A stretch of DNA of 64,000 nt, taken from JAKAAZ01 sp963817855 (lineage in GTDB: Bacteria > Acidobacteriota > Terriglobia > Terriglobales > Acidobacteriaceae). Shown one piece after another: positions 7,954 to 16,718 of the stretch. Position 1 is the stretch's first letter. The number at the start of each line of letters is the position of its first letter. A model generated the notes under the pieces. It saw only the letters and a program-made list of their open reading frames with translations, did no database searches and was not told the origin of the DNA. The stretch is from the NCBI GenBank assembly GCA_963817855.1, contig CAWFQA010000001.1:1984001-2048000 (forward strand), given 5' to 3'. The translations under genes and the position numbers were made by a program.

Positions 7954-10578
7954 TTGCACCATTGTTCGCGCTCTTCACTCGCAGGTCTCCTTACGTCGTT
8001 TGCCGCGCTCATTTCTTTCGCATCGTCTCCTGCCCTATATGCGCAACGCCTACCCACGGATGTGACCCCGCAGCATTACTCCTTGACGCTGGAGCCGGAT
8101 TTGAAGGCGGCCACGTTCACCGGAAAGGAAGAGATCGACGTCACGCTGGGCAAACCAGCGAACAGCATCACGCTGAATGCGGCGCAGATCACGTTTCAAA
8201 GTGTGACCATCACGGCCGACGGGAACACGCAAACGGCAAACGTCACCGAGAATAAGCCGGATCAACAGGCGACCTTCCACGTCGACAAGGAAATTCCGGC
8301 AGGCGTAGGCACAATCAAGATCCAGTACACGGGCATTTTGAACGGTCAGCTGCGCGGCTTTTATCTGTCGAAGGCGGCCCATCGCAACTACGCGGTGACG
8401 CAATTTGAACCGACCGATGCGCGCCGTGCGTTCCCGTCGTTCGATGAGCCGGCGATGAAGGCGACGTTTTCAACAACGCTGATTGTTGATAAGGGTGACA
8501 CCGCCATTTCGAACACGAACATCGTTTCCGATGAGGCGGGACCGACCGCCGACAAGCACTCCATCCATTTCGCCACCACGCCGAAGATGTCCACCTACTT
8601 GGTTGCGTTTCTGGTTGGAGATTTCAAGTGCCTGTCCGGCGAAAGCGATGGCGTGCCCATCCGTGCCTGCGCCACACCGGACAAGGTGCAGATGGGTGCG
8701 TACGCCTTGAAAGGGGCGGAGTTTTTCCTGCATTACTACGACAATTATTTTGGCATCAAGTATCCGATGCCGAAGCTCGATATGATCGGCATTCCGGATT
8801 TTGAAGCTGGCGCGATGGAGAATTTTGGCGCCATCACCTACCGTGAAACCGTTTTCCTGATCGATGATAAGACCGCCTCGCCCAATGCGAAGAAAACCGT
8901 GGCTACTGACGTGGCTCACGAGATGGCGCACCAGTGGTTTGGCGATATGGTCACTATGAAATGGTGGAACAATCTCTGGTTGAATGAGGGCTTTGCCACC
9001 TGGATGGAATCGAAGGCGGTTGCAGCCTGGAAGCCGCAATGGAATCTTCCTCAGGACGATGCACTCGACCTTGACGGAGTGCTGAACTATGACGCCGGCA
9101 AGGTGACCCGGGCGATTCGAGCCAACGCGGATACGCCAGGCGAGATTAACGAGATGTTCGACGGCATCACCTACCAAAAAGGCGGTGCGGTGCTGGCGAT
9201 GACAGAGAATTACGAAACTCCGGAAGTTTTCCGAAAGGGTGTGCACAAATATCTTGAAGCGCACATGTACGGCAATGCGACCGCCGAAGATTTCTGGAAT
9301 GCACAGACAGAAGCCAGTGGAAAGCCAATTAATAAAGTGATGGACAGCTTTATTACCGAACCGGGCGTTCCTCTGTTGACATTCAGCGCGCCCAAAGCCG
9401 GATTCACCCAGGTTTCTCAGCAGCGCTTCTTCCTTGATCCGGAGACGCATGCCGATCATCCGCAAACGTGGACGGTGCCGGTATGTTTCCGGACGGATGG
9501 AGCACCCAAGTGCGAGCTGCTTACCTCAGCTCACCAGAAGGTCTCCGTGCCGAACGCTGATTTCTTTTTTGCCAATGCGAACGACCGCGGCTATTATCGT
9601 ACGCTCTACGATGCCGCAGATTACAACAAGATCCTGAGCGTGGCGGAAACCAAATTGTCCCCTGCCGTACGAATCGGTTTCGCGGGCAATGAGTGGGCAT
9701 TGATGCGCTCCGGACGCAGCGGCATCGGCAACTACCTGGATCTTGCCGCGGTGTTGCGCAATGACCCGAACGCGGACGTGATCGAAAACCTTGCGGGGGC
9801 CATCAGGGCGACGGACGAGCGCATCGCAACGCCGGAAGATCGGGTCAAGCTGGCGGCCTGGGTGCGGCAGGAATTCCGGCCGTCCTACGATCGGGTGAAA
9901 GAGATTTCTCCTGCCGATTCGGTGGAAAAGAAGCAGCTGCGCGCGACGTTATTCGGCGTGTTAGGGGAAATTGGTCGCGATCCGCACATTATTGCGCAGG
10001 CGAAAGATTTGACGAACAAGTACATTGCGGATCAGACAAGCGTGGAATCCTCGCTGGTGCGGCCTGCGGTGATGATTGCGACGGAAAATGGCGACAGCCG
10101 TTTGTTTGACCAGTTGCAGCAACTGAGCAAGACGTCGAACAACCCCGACGTAAAGGAGACGGCGTTAATCTCGCTGGCCAATTTTCATAATCCTGCGCTG
10201 GTGCGCCGTGCGCTGGACTATGCGACCTCCGGCCAGGTGCGCAATCAAGACGCCATGTTCCTGTTCATCGTGGCCCTGCGCAGCCGCGACACCCGCCAAA
10301 TTGCGTGGGACTACATCCAGAAAAATTGGGACCAGGTCCATGCCCAGATGACAACGACGATGGGGGGGTACCTGGTGCAATCGACCGGCAGCTTCTGCAG
10401 CGCGGACATAGCTCAGCAGGTGCAGACCTTCTTCACGGCGCATCCTGTAGCGGCGGCGCAGGAAGCGTTGAAGCGCGCCACAAATTCCATTCACGACTGC
10501 AGCGTTCTGCGGACAACGCAGCAGTCGAAGCTGACGGAGTGGCTGGCGAAGCAGCAGATTTCTAACGGCGGCATGTAG
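7954..10578 (+). CDS. M1-family zinc aminopeptidase, secreted
   Basis: The chosen start is TTG 7954 because a strong GGAGGAAT lies at 7941-7948 and the product then opens with a signal peptide ending in ALYAQ. A longer reading from GTG 7840 is possible but unlikely. The 874-residue protein has the GAMEN substrate motif (about residue 287), the zinc site HEMAHQWFGD (His322, Glu323, His326) and the third ligand Glu in NEGFATWME near 345. These define gluzincin M1 peptidases such as PepN/ERAP. The C-terminal part has the helical ERAP1_C-like character. It should act in the periplasm or outside the cell on N-terminal residues of peptides. Confidence 0.93.
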   Translation: MHHCSRSSLAGLLTSFAALISFASSPALYAQRLPTDVTPQHYSLTLEPDLKAATFTGKEEIDVTLGKPANSITLNAAQITFQSVTITADGNTQTANVTENKPDQQATFHVDKEIPAGVGTIKIQYTGILNGQLRGFYLSKAAHRNYAVTQFEPTDARRAFPSFDEPAMKATFSTTLIVDKGDTAISNTNIVSDEAGPTADKHSIHFATTPKMSTYLVAFLVGDFKCLSGESDGVPIRACATPDKVQMGAYALKGAEFFLHYYDNYFGIKYPMPKLDMIGIPDFEAGAMENFGAITYRETVFLIDDKTASPNAKKTVATDVAHEMAHQWFGDMVTMKWWNNLWLNEGFATWMESKAVAAWKPQWNLPQDDALDLDGVLNYDAGKVTRAIRANADTPGEINEMFDGITYQKGGAVLAMTENYETPEVFRKGVHKYLEAHMYGNATAEDFWNAQTEASGKPINKVMDSFITEPGVPLLTFSAPKAGFTQVSQQRFFLDPETHADHPQTWTVPVCFRTDGAPKCELLTSAHQKVSVPNADFFFANANDRGYYRTLYDAADYNKILSVAETKLSPAVRIGFAGNEWALMRSGRSGIGNYLDLAAVLRNDPNADVIENLAGAIRATDERIATPEDRVKLAAWVRQEFRPSYDRVKEISPADSVEKKQLRATLFGVLGEIGRDPHIIAQAKDLTNKYIADQTSVESSLVRPAVMIATENGDSRLFDQLQQLSKTSNNPDVKETALISLANFHNPALVRRALDYATSGQVRNQDAMFLFIVALRSRDTRQIAWDYIQKNWDQVHAQMTTTMGGYLVQSTGSFCSADIAQQVQTFFTAHPVAAAQEALKRATNSIHDCSVLRTTQQSKLTEWLAKQQISNGGM

Positions 10579-10714
10579 GTACCGCACCGAAACGGCGGGG
10601 GGTGGGTACCCGGATATTCTTGTACCAGGAGTGTAAACACAGGTTTCAGAATCGAGGCCTGTGGCACCCGCCTCGCGCTGGATACGCATTCCTTCGTCCA
10701 GTTAGCATCCCGTT
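10579..10714. other. intergenic region between convergent aminopeptidase and ribE
   Basis: This 136-base gap separates two convergent genes. Close to the aminopeptidase stop it holds an imperfect inverted repeat, with GGTACCGCACC and its counterpart GGTGGGTACC, that could form a hairpin ending transcription. No T-run follows, so a terminator call is weak. Nothing else was recognised. Confidence 0.3.
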
Positions 10715-11392
10715 CTAATAGCCGTTGGCGATCAAATATTCCACAGTCAGCTCGAAGGGCTGTTTGCTTTCTGCGGAAGAGGCAGCGCGCCGTTCGGCGT
10801 ACTTCGCCATAACGTCGACTTCAATATTGATGGGACTGCCCGGCGTCAGCGTGTGCAGATTTGTGACCGCGTAAGTATGCGGAATGATGGCGATGGTGAC
10901 GGCATTCCCTGCGATGCGGGCTACAGTGAGGCTGATGCCCTCAATCGCAATCGAACCTTTCTCCACTACGTAACGCGCGCATTCATCGGGGATGGTCAGC
11001 CGCAGCCACCAATCCGTCGCTGAGTTTTGCACGCTCGCTACCAGCGGTTGCAACGACTGGACGGTGCCCACGCCATCGACATGACCCTGCACGATGTGTC
11101 CCCCCAGCGGCGTCCCGGCCTCGGTTGGCAATTCCAGATTCACGATCGAACCGGAGTGCAGGCGCGACAGGGAAGTGCGCGCCTTGGTTTCGGCCGCCAG
11201 ATCTGCGACGAAGAGGCTGCTGTCCGGATTAATATCGACCGCAGTCAGGCATACACCGCTGACTGCCACACTGTCGCCCGGATGCAGGCGCTGGACAAGA
11301 GATGCCGGACCCGCAACCGTGATGCGCGTAACTCCGTGTCGTTCTTCCAGGGACCGTATGGTGCCAGTGGTTTCAATCAAGCCGGTAAACAT
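10715..11392 (-). CDS. ribE: riboflavin synthase, alpha chain
   Basis: The enzyme makes riboflavin by dismutation of two 6,7-dimethyl-8-ribityllumazine molecules. The start at 11392 gives MFTGLIE, the near-invariant N terminus of the family, and 225 residues. The frame stays open upstream to 11413 but that extension is not expected. Two lumazine-binding repeats are visible, each with its SGVCLT or GISLTV motif, and GGHIVQGHVDGVG marks the end of the first. Downstream of ribD in the same direction, separated by 112 bases that hold two hairpins. Confidence 0.95.
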   Translation of the reverse strand: MFTGLIETTGTIRSLEERHGVTRITVAGPASLVQRLHPGDSVAVSGVCLTAVDINPDSSLFVADLAAETKARTSLSRLHSGSIVNLELPTEAGTPLGGHIVQGHVDGVGTVQSLQPLVASVQNSATDWWLRLTIPDECARYVVEKGSIAIEGISLTVARIAGNAVTIAIIPHTYAVTNLHTLTPGSPINIEVDVMAKYAERRAASSAESKQPFELTVEYLIANGY

Positions 11393-11408
11393 TGCATGTC
11401 CTTTCAAT

Positions 11409-11495
11409 CCCACTCAAGCCAAAGGAGGGCTTGAATGGGGCACCCAGGATTTCTCTTCCCACCCTTCGCGATGAGGCTGCGAAGGATGGGGCACC
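11409..11495. repeat. pair of REP-like hairpins between ribD and ribE
   Basis: Two stem-loops lie side by side. The first pairs 11409-11420 (CCCACTCAAGCC) with 11428-11439 across a short purine loop. The second pairs 11458-11469 (CCCACCCTTCGC) with 11479-11490 across a nine-base loop. Each 3' arm runs into GGGGCACC (11437-11444 and 11488-11495), so the two hairpins share a module. They resemble dispersed extragenic palindromes that I recall from acidobacterial genomes. They may also stabilise or end the ribD message. Confidence 0.6.
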
Positions 11496-11504
11496 AGGCG
11501 CTCT

Positions 11505-12650
11505 CTAGGTGCTCTCCCAGGGGTTGTGGAGATAGCCTTCGACAGCGAAATCTTCTCCCAGCTCATGCAGTTGGTAGCTGCCCAGCCGTGTGGCGAAGTA
11601 GGTGTTGGCCTCAAGCGAGCGCACCACTGGAACCGCCGCGTCTCCATAAATCGCCGGAGCGTAGAACAGATAAAGCTTGTCGACGATTTGCGCTGCTAGG
11701 GCCGAGGCGTTAATCTGCGAGCCGCCTTCCAGCATCACGCTCAGCATTTCCATATCCGCCAGCCGCTCCATGACTGCCCGCATAGGAACACGACCGGTGG
11801 CTGGATCAGGATCGAGCCGTTCCACGCGCACCCCGCGTTCTTCGAGCGCCTTGACGCGACGTGTGGAGGGTTGCGTGTGAAACACCAGCACGTCCTGGCT
11901 GGCAGTGCGGACCAGTTGCGAATCGACCGATAGCCGCAACGAGGAATCGAGCACCACGCGCAGAAACGGGCGGCGGCGCTGTCTGCCGCTGCGGTCGGTC
12001 AACAGCGGATCGTCATTCAGAATGGTCCCGATGCCGGTGAGGATTGCATCGGCCGCATGACGCAGCTCCTGCACAACTTCGCGCGAACGGTCTCCGGTGA
12101 TCCAGTGGGTCGAGCCGGAAGGGATGTGATCCTTCGTAGGCGGAGGCGCAATGCGACCATCCAGCGTCATTCCGGCTTTGAGCGTAACAAAGGGGCGATG
12201 GGTGCGGATGAACTTCGCAAAGGCCTCGTTCAATCGACGTGCGGCGGCTTCTTTCACGCCGATGGTAAGCGAAACTCCAGCCGCCTGGAGGCGATCGAGA
12301 CCGCGCCCGCTCACCTGCGGATTTGGATCGCGTGCCGCCGTGACTACACGCGCCACGCCAGCCTTGATGAGTGCGTCGGCGCAGGGTGGAGTGCGGCCAT
12401 GATGGCTGCAGGGTTCCAGGGTGACATACGCAGTGGAGCCGCGCGCCTCCGCGCCTGCCTGCTTCAGCGCGACGATCTCAGCGTGGTCCTTATCGGCGTA
12501 AGAGTGAAAACCTTCGCCAATGACGTTCCCGTCCTTGACCAGCACACATCCGGTGACAGGATTCGGGGAAGCGAGCCCGATCGAAGCCTCGGCCAGCGCC
12601 AGAGCACGTTCCATCCAAAGTTCATCCGCAGTCGATTCCGTGGGTGCCAT
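11505..12650 (-). CDS. ribD: bifunctional diaminohydroxyphosphoribosylaminopyrimidine deaminase / 5-amino-6-(5-phosphoribosylamino)uracil reductase
   Basis: RibD performs the second and third steps of riboflavin synthesis. The N-terminal deaminase domain (about residues 10-150) has the zinc site DHAEIVAL and EPCSHHGRTPPC, and the substrate element ASPNPVTGCVLV. The C-terminal reductase domain (about 155-375) has RPFVTLKAGMTLDGRIA and the MLEGGSQINASAL element that binds NADPH. At 381 residues it is full length. No FMN riboswitch is visible in the 64-base gap to ftsY upstream. Confidence 0.95.
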   Translation of the reverse strand: MAPTESTADELWMERALALAEASIGLASPNPVTGCVLVKDGNVIGEGFHSYADKDHAEIVALKQAGAEARGSTAYVTLEPCSHHGRTPPCADALIKAGVARVVTAARDPNPQVSGRGLDRLQAAGVSLTIGVKEAAARRLNEAFAKFIRTHRPFVTLKAGMTLDGRIAPPPTKDHIPSGSTHWITGDRSREVVQELRHAADAILTGIGTILNDDPLLTDRSGRQRRRPFLRVVLDSSLRLSVDSQLVRTASQDVLVFHTQPSTRRVKALEERGVRVERLDPDPATGRVPMRAVMERLADMEMLSVMLEGGSQINASALAAQIVDKLYLFYAPAIYGDAAVPVVRSLEANTYFATRLGSYQLHELGEDFAVEGYLHNPWEST

Positions 12651-12714
12651 GTTCCTCGTGACCTTTACAGGTTGGGTTGCTGGAGCTTACTGTGTTTTCC
12701 GGAGAGGCACGCCC

Positions 12715-13665
12715 TCATCCTTCCAACATTGAATCCACGAATGCATTGCTGTCGAACGGAAGCAAGTCGCCCATCTGCTCGCCAACGCCGACGAAGCGCA
12801 CGGGGAGCTGCAATTCCCGCGCGATCGCGATTACGATTCCGCCCTTCGCTGTGCCGTCCAGCTTGGTGAGCACAATGCCGGAAACCCTGGCCGCCTCGGT
12901 AAACAGGCGAGCCTGCTGCAGGCCGTTTTGACCCGTAGTCGCGTCCATTACCAGCAGTGTTTCGTGCGGCGCATCGGGCGAAAACCGCTGTGCCGTGCGG
13001 CGAATTTTGTCGAGCTCCGCCATTAAGTTGTTTTTCGTGTGCAGACGTCCGGCGGTGTCGACGATCAGCACGTCCGTTTGGCGCGCCTGCCCGGCCTGCA
13101 GTGCGTCGTAGAGCGCAGCCGAGGGATCGCCGCCCTGGCGGGTGCGGATCATCTCAACGTCGGCGCGCTGGCTCCAGACCTCCAGTTGTTCAATGGCAGC
13201 GGCACGGAAGGTGTCGGCGGCGCACAGAAGGACGGACTTTCCCTGGTTGCTGAAATAGGCCGCTAGTTTGCCGGTGGTGGTGGTTTTTCCTGTGCCGTTG
13301 ACTCCCACCATTAAAATGACTTCCGGCTTGCCGCTGATGGTATGTTGCCGCGCGGGAACGGAATCCAGGATGCGCAGCATTTCCGCCTTTAGAAGACGGC
13401 GTAGTTCCGCACCATTGCGAATCTGCTGGCGGGAGGCTTGTTGGCGAAGCGCGTCGATGATTTCCTGCGAAGTTACTACGCCGATGTCGGAAGCGATCAG
13501 AGTGCCTTCCAAATCCTCCAGCGCCGACTCGTCGACTGGACGCGCCAGTGACAGCAGGTCGTCCATGCGCTCCTGCAGACCGGTGCGGGTGCGGGTGACC
13601 GCCTGCTTCATGCGGTCCATCAAACCGGGTGTTGGTTCTGGGCTGTTGAAAAGTGATTGCAGCAT
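12715..13665 (-). CDS. ftsY: signal recognition particle receptor FtsY
   Basis: FtsY is the SRP receptor GTPase that docks ribosome-nascent chain complexes at the membrane. The 316-residue product has an N-terminal helical N domain, then the G domain with P-loop GVNGTGKTTTTGKLA, DTFRAAAIEQL, DTAGRLHTKNNLM, the TKLDGTAKGG guanine-specificity element and the closing GVGEQMGDLLPF. It lacks the long acidic N-terminal A domain of E. coli FtsY, as in many bacteria. It lies 16 bases downstream of the HD-GYP gene. The matching SRP RNA is also in this window (21676-21768). Confidence 0.95.
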   Translation of the reverse strand: MLQSLFNSPEPTPGLMDRMKQAVTRTRTGLQERMDDLLSLARPVDESALEDLEGTLIASDIGVVTSQEIIDALRQQASRQQIRNGAELRRLLKAEMLRILDSVPARQHTISGKPEVILMVGVNGTGKTTTTGKLAAYFSNQGKSVLLCAADTFRAAAIEQLEVWSQRADVEMIRTRQGGDPSAALYDALQAGQARQTDVLIVDTAGRLHTKNNLMAELDKIRRTAQRFSPDAPHETLLVMDATTGQNGLQQARLFTEAARVSGIVLTKLDGTAKGGIVIAIARELQLPVRFVGVGEQMGDLLPFDSNAFVDSMLEG

Positions 13666-13681
13666 GAGGTGAGCGAAAGGG

Positions 13682-14887
13682 CTACACCTTCAGTGTATCA
13701 ACCCCTCCGGCCGTGACCAGCGAAGGAGGCTGCATCGTTTCATCGGACAAAGGGCGGACCGGAATGCGGGAAGGATCGGGGAAAAGCGGCGATTTCGATT
13801 CCGGCTCCTCCACGTGCTTTTTTGGAAGCACGACGAGTCCAGCGGAATAGGCGCGGCAGAAGGCTTCAACGGCAAGCTCGTCGAATTTTTTACCGGACAT
13901 GGTGCGGATGATCCGGATCACATAAGTCCCATCCATCGCATCCTGGTAGGTGCGGTTGTGCGTCATGGCGTCAAAGGTGTCGGCCACAGCGATGACACGT
14001 GCCATCAAAGGAATCTGGTCGCCTTTCAGGCCGTAAGGATAGCCTGAACCGTCCATCGATTCGTGATGCAGTTCCACTCCCGCCAGCAAGTCGGCAAACT
14101 CGGGCACCGGGCGAAGCATTTCAGCGCCGCGGGTGGTGTGGGTCTTCAGGATGGCAAATTCGTCCGGGGTAAGAACCCCGGGCTTGGTTAATATTTGCTG
14201 ATCCATTCCGATTTTGCCGATATCATGCAGCAGGGCAGAGAGGCGAATCCGCATGCCTTCTTCCTGCGACAGTCCCAGCTCATTGCAGATCAGCGTTGAA
14301 TATTCAGCGACGCGTCCGGAGTGTCCGCGGGCATAAAAGCTCTTGGTGCTCATGGAAGCCGACATGGCCTCTACCAGGCGAACAAAAATGGCATGATGGT
14401 CGCGCGACAGCAGTATCCATTTCGCCAGCGAGGTGTCGGGGCTTTCATTCATCCCGCTCAATTCGCGAGCCAGTTCTTCGATTTCAGGGAGTCCGGCGCG
14501 GCCGGATCGCAAAACAAATTCACCCCGCTTGATGGCCTCCAGGGTCTCCAGAAACTGGCGCATGTCCCGAGAAAAACCCCAAGTCACCGCCCAGCACTTG
14601 GCCGACATGCCTGCGGCGAGTAAGGCCAACAGCAACTTGATAATCTTGTCGGTCAGAGTTTGGGATTGCAAGGCATTTGCGGCCAGCACGACGGACATGG
14701 TTCCGGCGGCTGCGGGAAGCAGCAGGCTCAGGTAAATCACCCCGAGCCACGGGTTGCGCTTGACCTGACTGCGATTGCCGGAATGCAGGGTTGGACTCGT
14801 CACTTTAGGGACCCATCGTGCCTTTTTGAAGATATTACCTTGGGATGCACTAAATATGGGAAAAAGATAGCGAAACTTTAGGGACAT
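13682..14887 (-). CDS. membrane-anchored HD-GYP domain protein
   Basis: HD-GYP domains usually hydrolyse cyclic di-GMP. The 401-residue product has a hydrophobic N-terminal part with two likely membrane segments (about 48-70 and 82-104), a linker, then the HD-GYP domain at about 165-345. His189, the HD pair at 221-222 (LLHDIGKIG), HH at 274-275, the GYP tripeptide at 282-284 and Asp303 (VADTFDAM) are all present, so the metal site looks complete. No recognisable sensor domain is seen beyond the membrane region. It is directly upstream of ftsY with a 16-base gap and probably shares its transcript. Confidence 0.85.
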   Translation of the reverse strand: MSLKFRYLFPIFSASQGNIFKKARWVPKVTSPTLHSGNRSQVKRNPWLGVIYLSLLLPAAAGTMSVVLAANALQSQTLTDKIIKLLLALLAAGMSAKCWAVTWGFSRDMRQFLETLEAIKRGEFVLRSGRAGLPEIEELARELSGMNESPDTSLAKWILLSRDHHAIFVRLVEAMSASMSTKSFYARGHSGRVAEYSTLICNELGLSQEEGMRIRLSALLHDIGKIGMDQQILTKPGVLTPDEFAILKTHTTRGAEMLRPVPEFADLLAGVELHHESMDGSGYPYGLKGDQIPLMARVIAVADTFDAMTHNRTYQDAMDGTYVIRIIRTMSGKKFDELAVEAFCRAYSAGLVVLPKKHVEEPESKSPLFPDPSRIPVRPLSDETMQPPSLVTAGGVDTLKV

Positions 14888-14960
14888 GTAGTTCGTGTGC
14901 CAAATTGGTTATGCAACAAGGTACCGATCGGCTGTGAAGCTGGCGCGCGGCTCTGTTGGG

Positions 14961-15977
14961 TTAGCGAGAGGATTCGTCGCGGCCGGGTCTGGACATTAAT
15001 TCCCGCATGGCTTCTTTGGCCGAGATTTGCTCGTGCAGCACGGCAGCCACCTTCTCGGTGATGGGCATTTCAACTCCAACCCTGCGGGCGACGCCAAGCG
15101 CCGCGTCAGTAGTGCGGACGCCTTCCGCAACGCGACCATGCATATCGACTAGGATTTCCTTCAAACAGCGGCCACTGCCCAACTCCATGCCAACATGCCG
15201 ATTGCGCGACAATGCCCCGGTACAGGTGAGTACCAGATCTCCCAGGCCGGAAAGCCCCGCGAGGGTTTCGCGACGTCCGCCGCAGGCGACCGCGAGCCGG
15301 GTAATTTCGGCGATGCCGCGAGTGATGAGCGCGGCCACGCTGTTATGGCCCAGCCCCAGACCGTACGTGGCTCCGGCGGCGATGGCGATGACGTTCTTCA
15401 GCGCGCCGCCAAGCTCGACGCCCACGACATCCTCATTGGTATACAAGCGCAAGGTGGGGCTGCAAAATTCTTCCTGTACGCGAGTCGCAATGGCTGGATC
15501 AGAGGAGGCAATCGTAATAGCTGTTGGGCTGCCGGCACCCACTTCCTGCGCGAAGGAAGGTCCGCTGAGCACGCCACAGGGAAGTGCCAATTCGAATTTG
15601 CCGAGTACTTCTCCCATCACCTGGGTCATGCGCAGGTAGGTGCCGTCCTCAATGCCTTTAGTGGCGTTGACGATGAGTTGCTCACTGGTGAGTAGCGGCG
15701 CCATAGCGCAGCAGATACTGCGCAGATGTTCTGACGGTACTGCGAGGATCAGGATTTCAGCGTGATCGACAGCTCCTTTCAGCTCTGTGGTTACGGCAAT
15801 ACAGTCGGGAATGATAAGACCGGGAAGGTAGACGCTGTTTTCGTGGCGGTGGCGTATCGCATCCGCAACCACCTCGGTGTGCGACCACATCGTGATGCTG
15901 TGACCGCCTCGCTTCGCTAAGACCAGTGCAAGCGCGGTTCCCCACGATCCGGTGCCGACGACGCCAATGCGGCTCAT
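14961..15977 (-). CDS. gpsA: glycerol-3-phosphate dehydrogenase [NAD(P)+]
   Basis: GpsA reduces dihydroxyacetone phosphate to sn-glycerol-3-phosphate, the backbone for phospholipids. The 338-residue product starts with the Rossmann motif GVVGTGSWGTALA (residues 4-16). It carries SGPSFAQEVG and the C-terminal catalytic segment GGALKNVIAIAAG with the Lys, followed by GLSGLGDLVLTCT. Its start overlaps the plsY stop by four bases, and the next enzyme uses its product, so the pair is a functional unit. Confidence 0.95.
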   Translation of the reverse strand: MSRIGVVGTGSWGTALALVLAKRGGHSITMWSHTEVVADAIRHRHENSVYLPGLIIPDCIAVTTELKGAVDHAEILILAVPSEHLRSICCAMAPLLTSEQLIVNATKGIEDGTYLRMTQVMGEVLGKFELALPCGVLSGPSFAQEVGAGSPTAITIASSDPAIATRVQEEFCSPTLRLYTNEDVVGVELGGALKNVIAIAAGATYGLGLGHNSVAALITRGIAEITRLAVACGGRRETLAGLSGLGDLVLTCTGALSRNRHVGMELGSGRCLKEILVDMHGRVAEGVRTTDAALGVARRVGVEMPITEKVAAVLHEQISAKEAMRELMSRPGRDESSR

Positions 15978-16615
15978 GATGCGGCCGAGCTTTCTTTGCT
16001 GCCGAAGCGATATTCAGTTCCGTGCAGCAATCGTTCGACGTTCTTACGATGTTTGATCAGGATGATCGCCGGAACGAGGATGGTGCTGGCAATAAAGATG
16101 GCCCCGGAGCCGTAATCGATGCCAAAAAAATGTTCCGCGAGCCACACCCAAAAAGGAAAAGATGCCGCAGCCAGCATGGAGGCCAGGGATACATAGCGTG
16201 TTGCAAAGGTGAGGAGAATAAACACGAGCAACGAGGACAGCGCAGGCAGAGTCGCAAGCGCCAGAAATACGCCCAACGCCGTGGCTACTCCTTTGCCGCC
16301 CTTGCCCTGAAGCCAAATGGTAAAAACGTGTCCAATCACCGCAAATACCGCGGCAATGGAGCCGGCGACTACAGCGTGTTGGCCAGACGTCAGGTGGCGT
16401 GCAATCTCAACTGCCAGAAATCCCTTTCCGATGTCGAGGAGGAGCGTCAAAATTCCCAGCCATCGCGAGCCGGAGCGCAGCACATTTGTCGCTCCAATGT
16501 TGCCGCTGCCGGTGTCGCGGATGTCTTCTTTTCGAAACAGCCTTACCAGCAAATAGCCGAAGGGAATTGATCCCAACAAATACGCAATCGCCGCTGCAAT
16601 TAAGTCCACTGTCAT
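15974..16615 (-). CDS. plsY: acyl-phosphate:glycerol-3-phosphate acyltransferase
   Basis: PlsY is the membrane enzyme that acylates glycerol-3-phosphate from acyl phosphate, the first committed step of phospholipid synthesis. The start at 16615 gives MTVDLIAAAIAYLLGSIPFG, the usual opening. An upstream extension to 16699 is judged spurious. In the 213-residue product the family motifs GSIPFGYL, DTGSGNIGATNVLR, WLQGKGGKGVATALG and a later SLASMLAA element are clear, and about five membrane helices are expected. It overlaps gpsA by four bases. Confidence 0.94.
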   Translation of the reverse strand: MTVDLIAAAIAYLLGSIPFGYLLVRLFRKEDIRDTGSGNIGATNVLRSGSRWLGILTLLLDIGKGFLAVEIARHLTSGQHAVVAGSIAAVFAVIGHVFTIWLQGKGGKGVATALGVFLALATLPALSSLLVFILLTFATRYVSLASMLAAASFPFWVWLAEHFFGIDYGSGAIFIASTILVPAIILIKHRKNVERLLHGTEYRFGSKESSAAS

Positions 16616-16718
16616 GGGAGTACTGTTCGAGTGTAGCAGTGGGGCAGGGGAAATGAGATGAACATCCGAATGCGGCGACTCGATGTCGATTTTCGTCACT
16701 TGCGAAGCTCAACGCAAC

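Noticed and set aside
8470..9465. 331-residue minus-strand ORF opposite the M1 aminopeptidase
   Set aside because: Antisense shadow. The plus strand carries the complete zinc and GAMEN motifs at the same place.
12651..12714. FMN riboswitch before ribD
   Set aside because: The 64-base gap between ftsY and ribD is too short and has none of the conserved RFN-element sequence.
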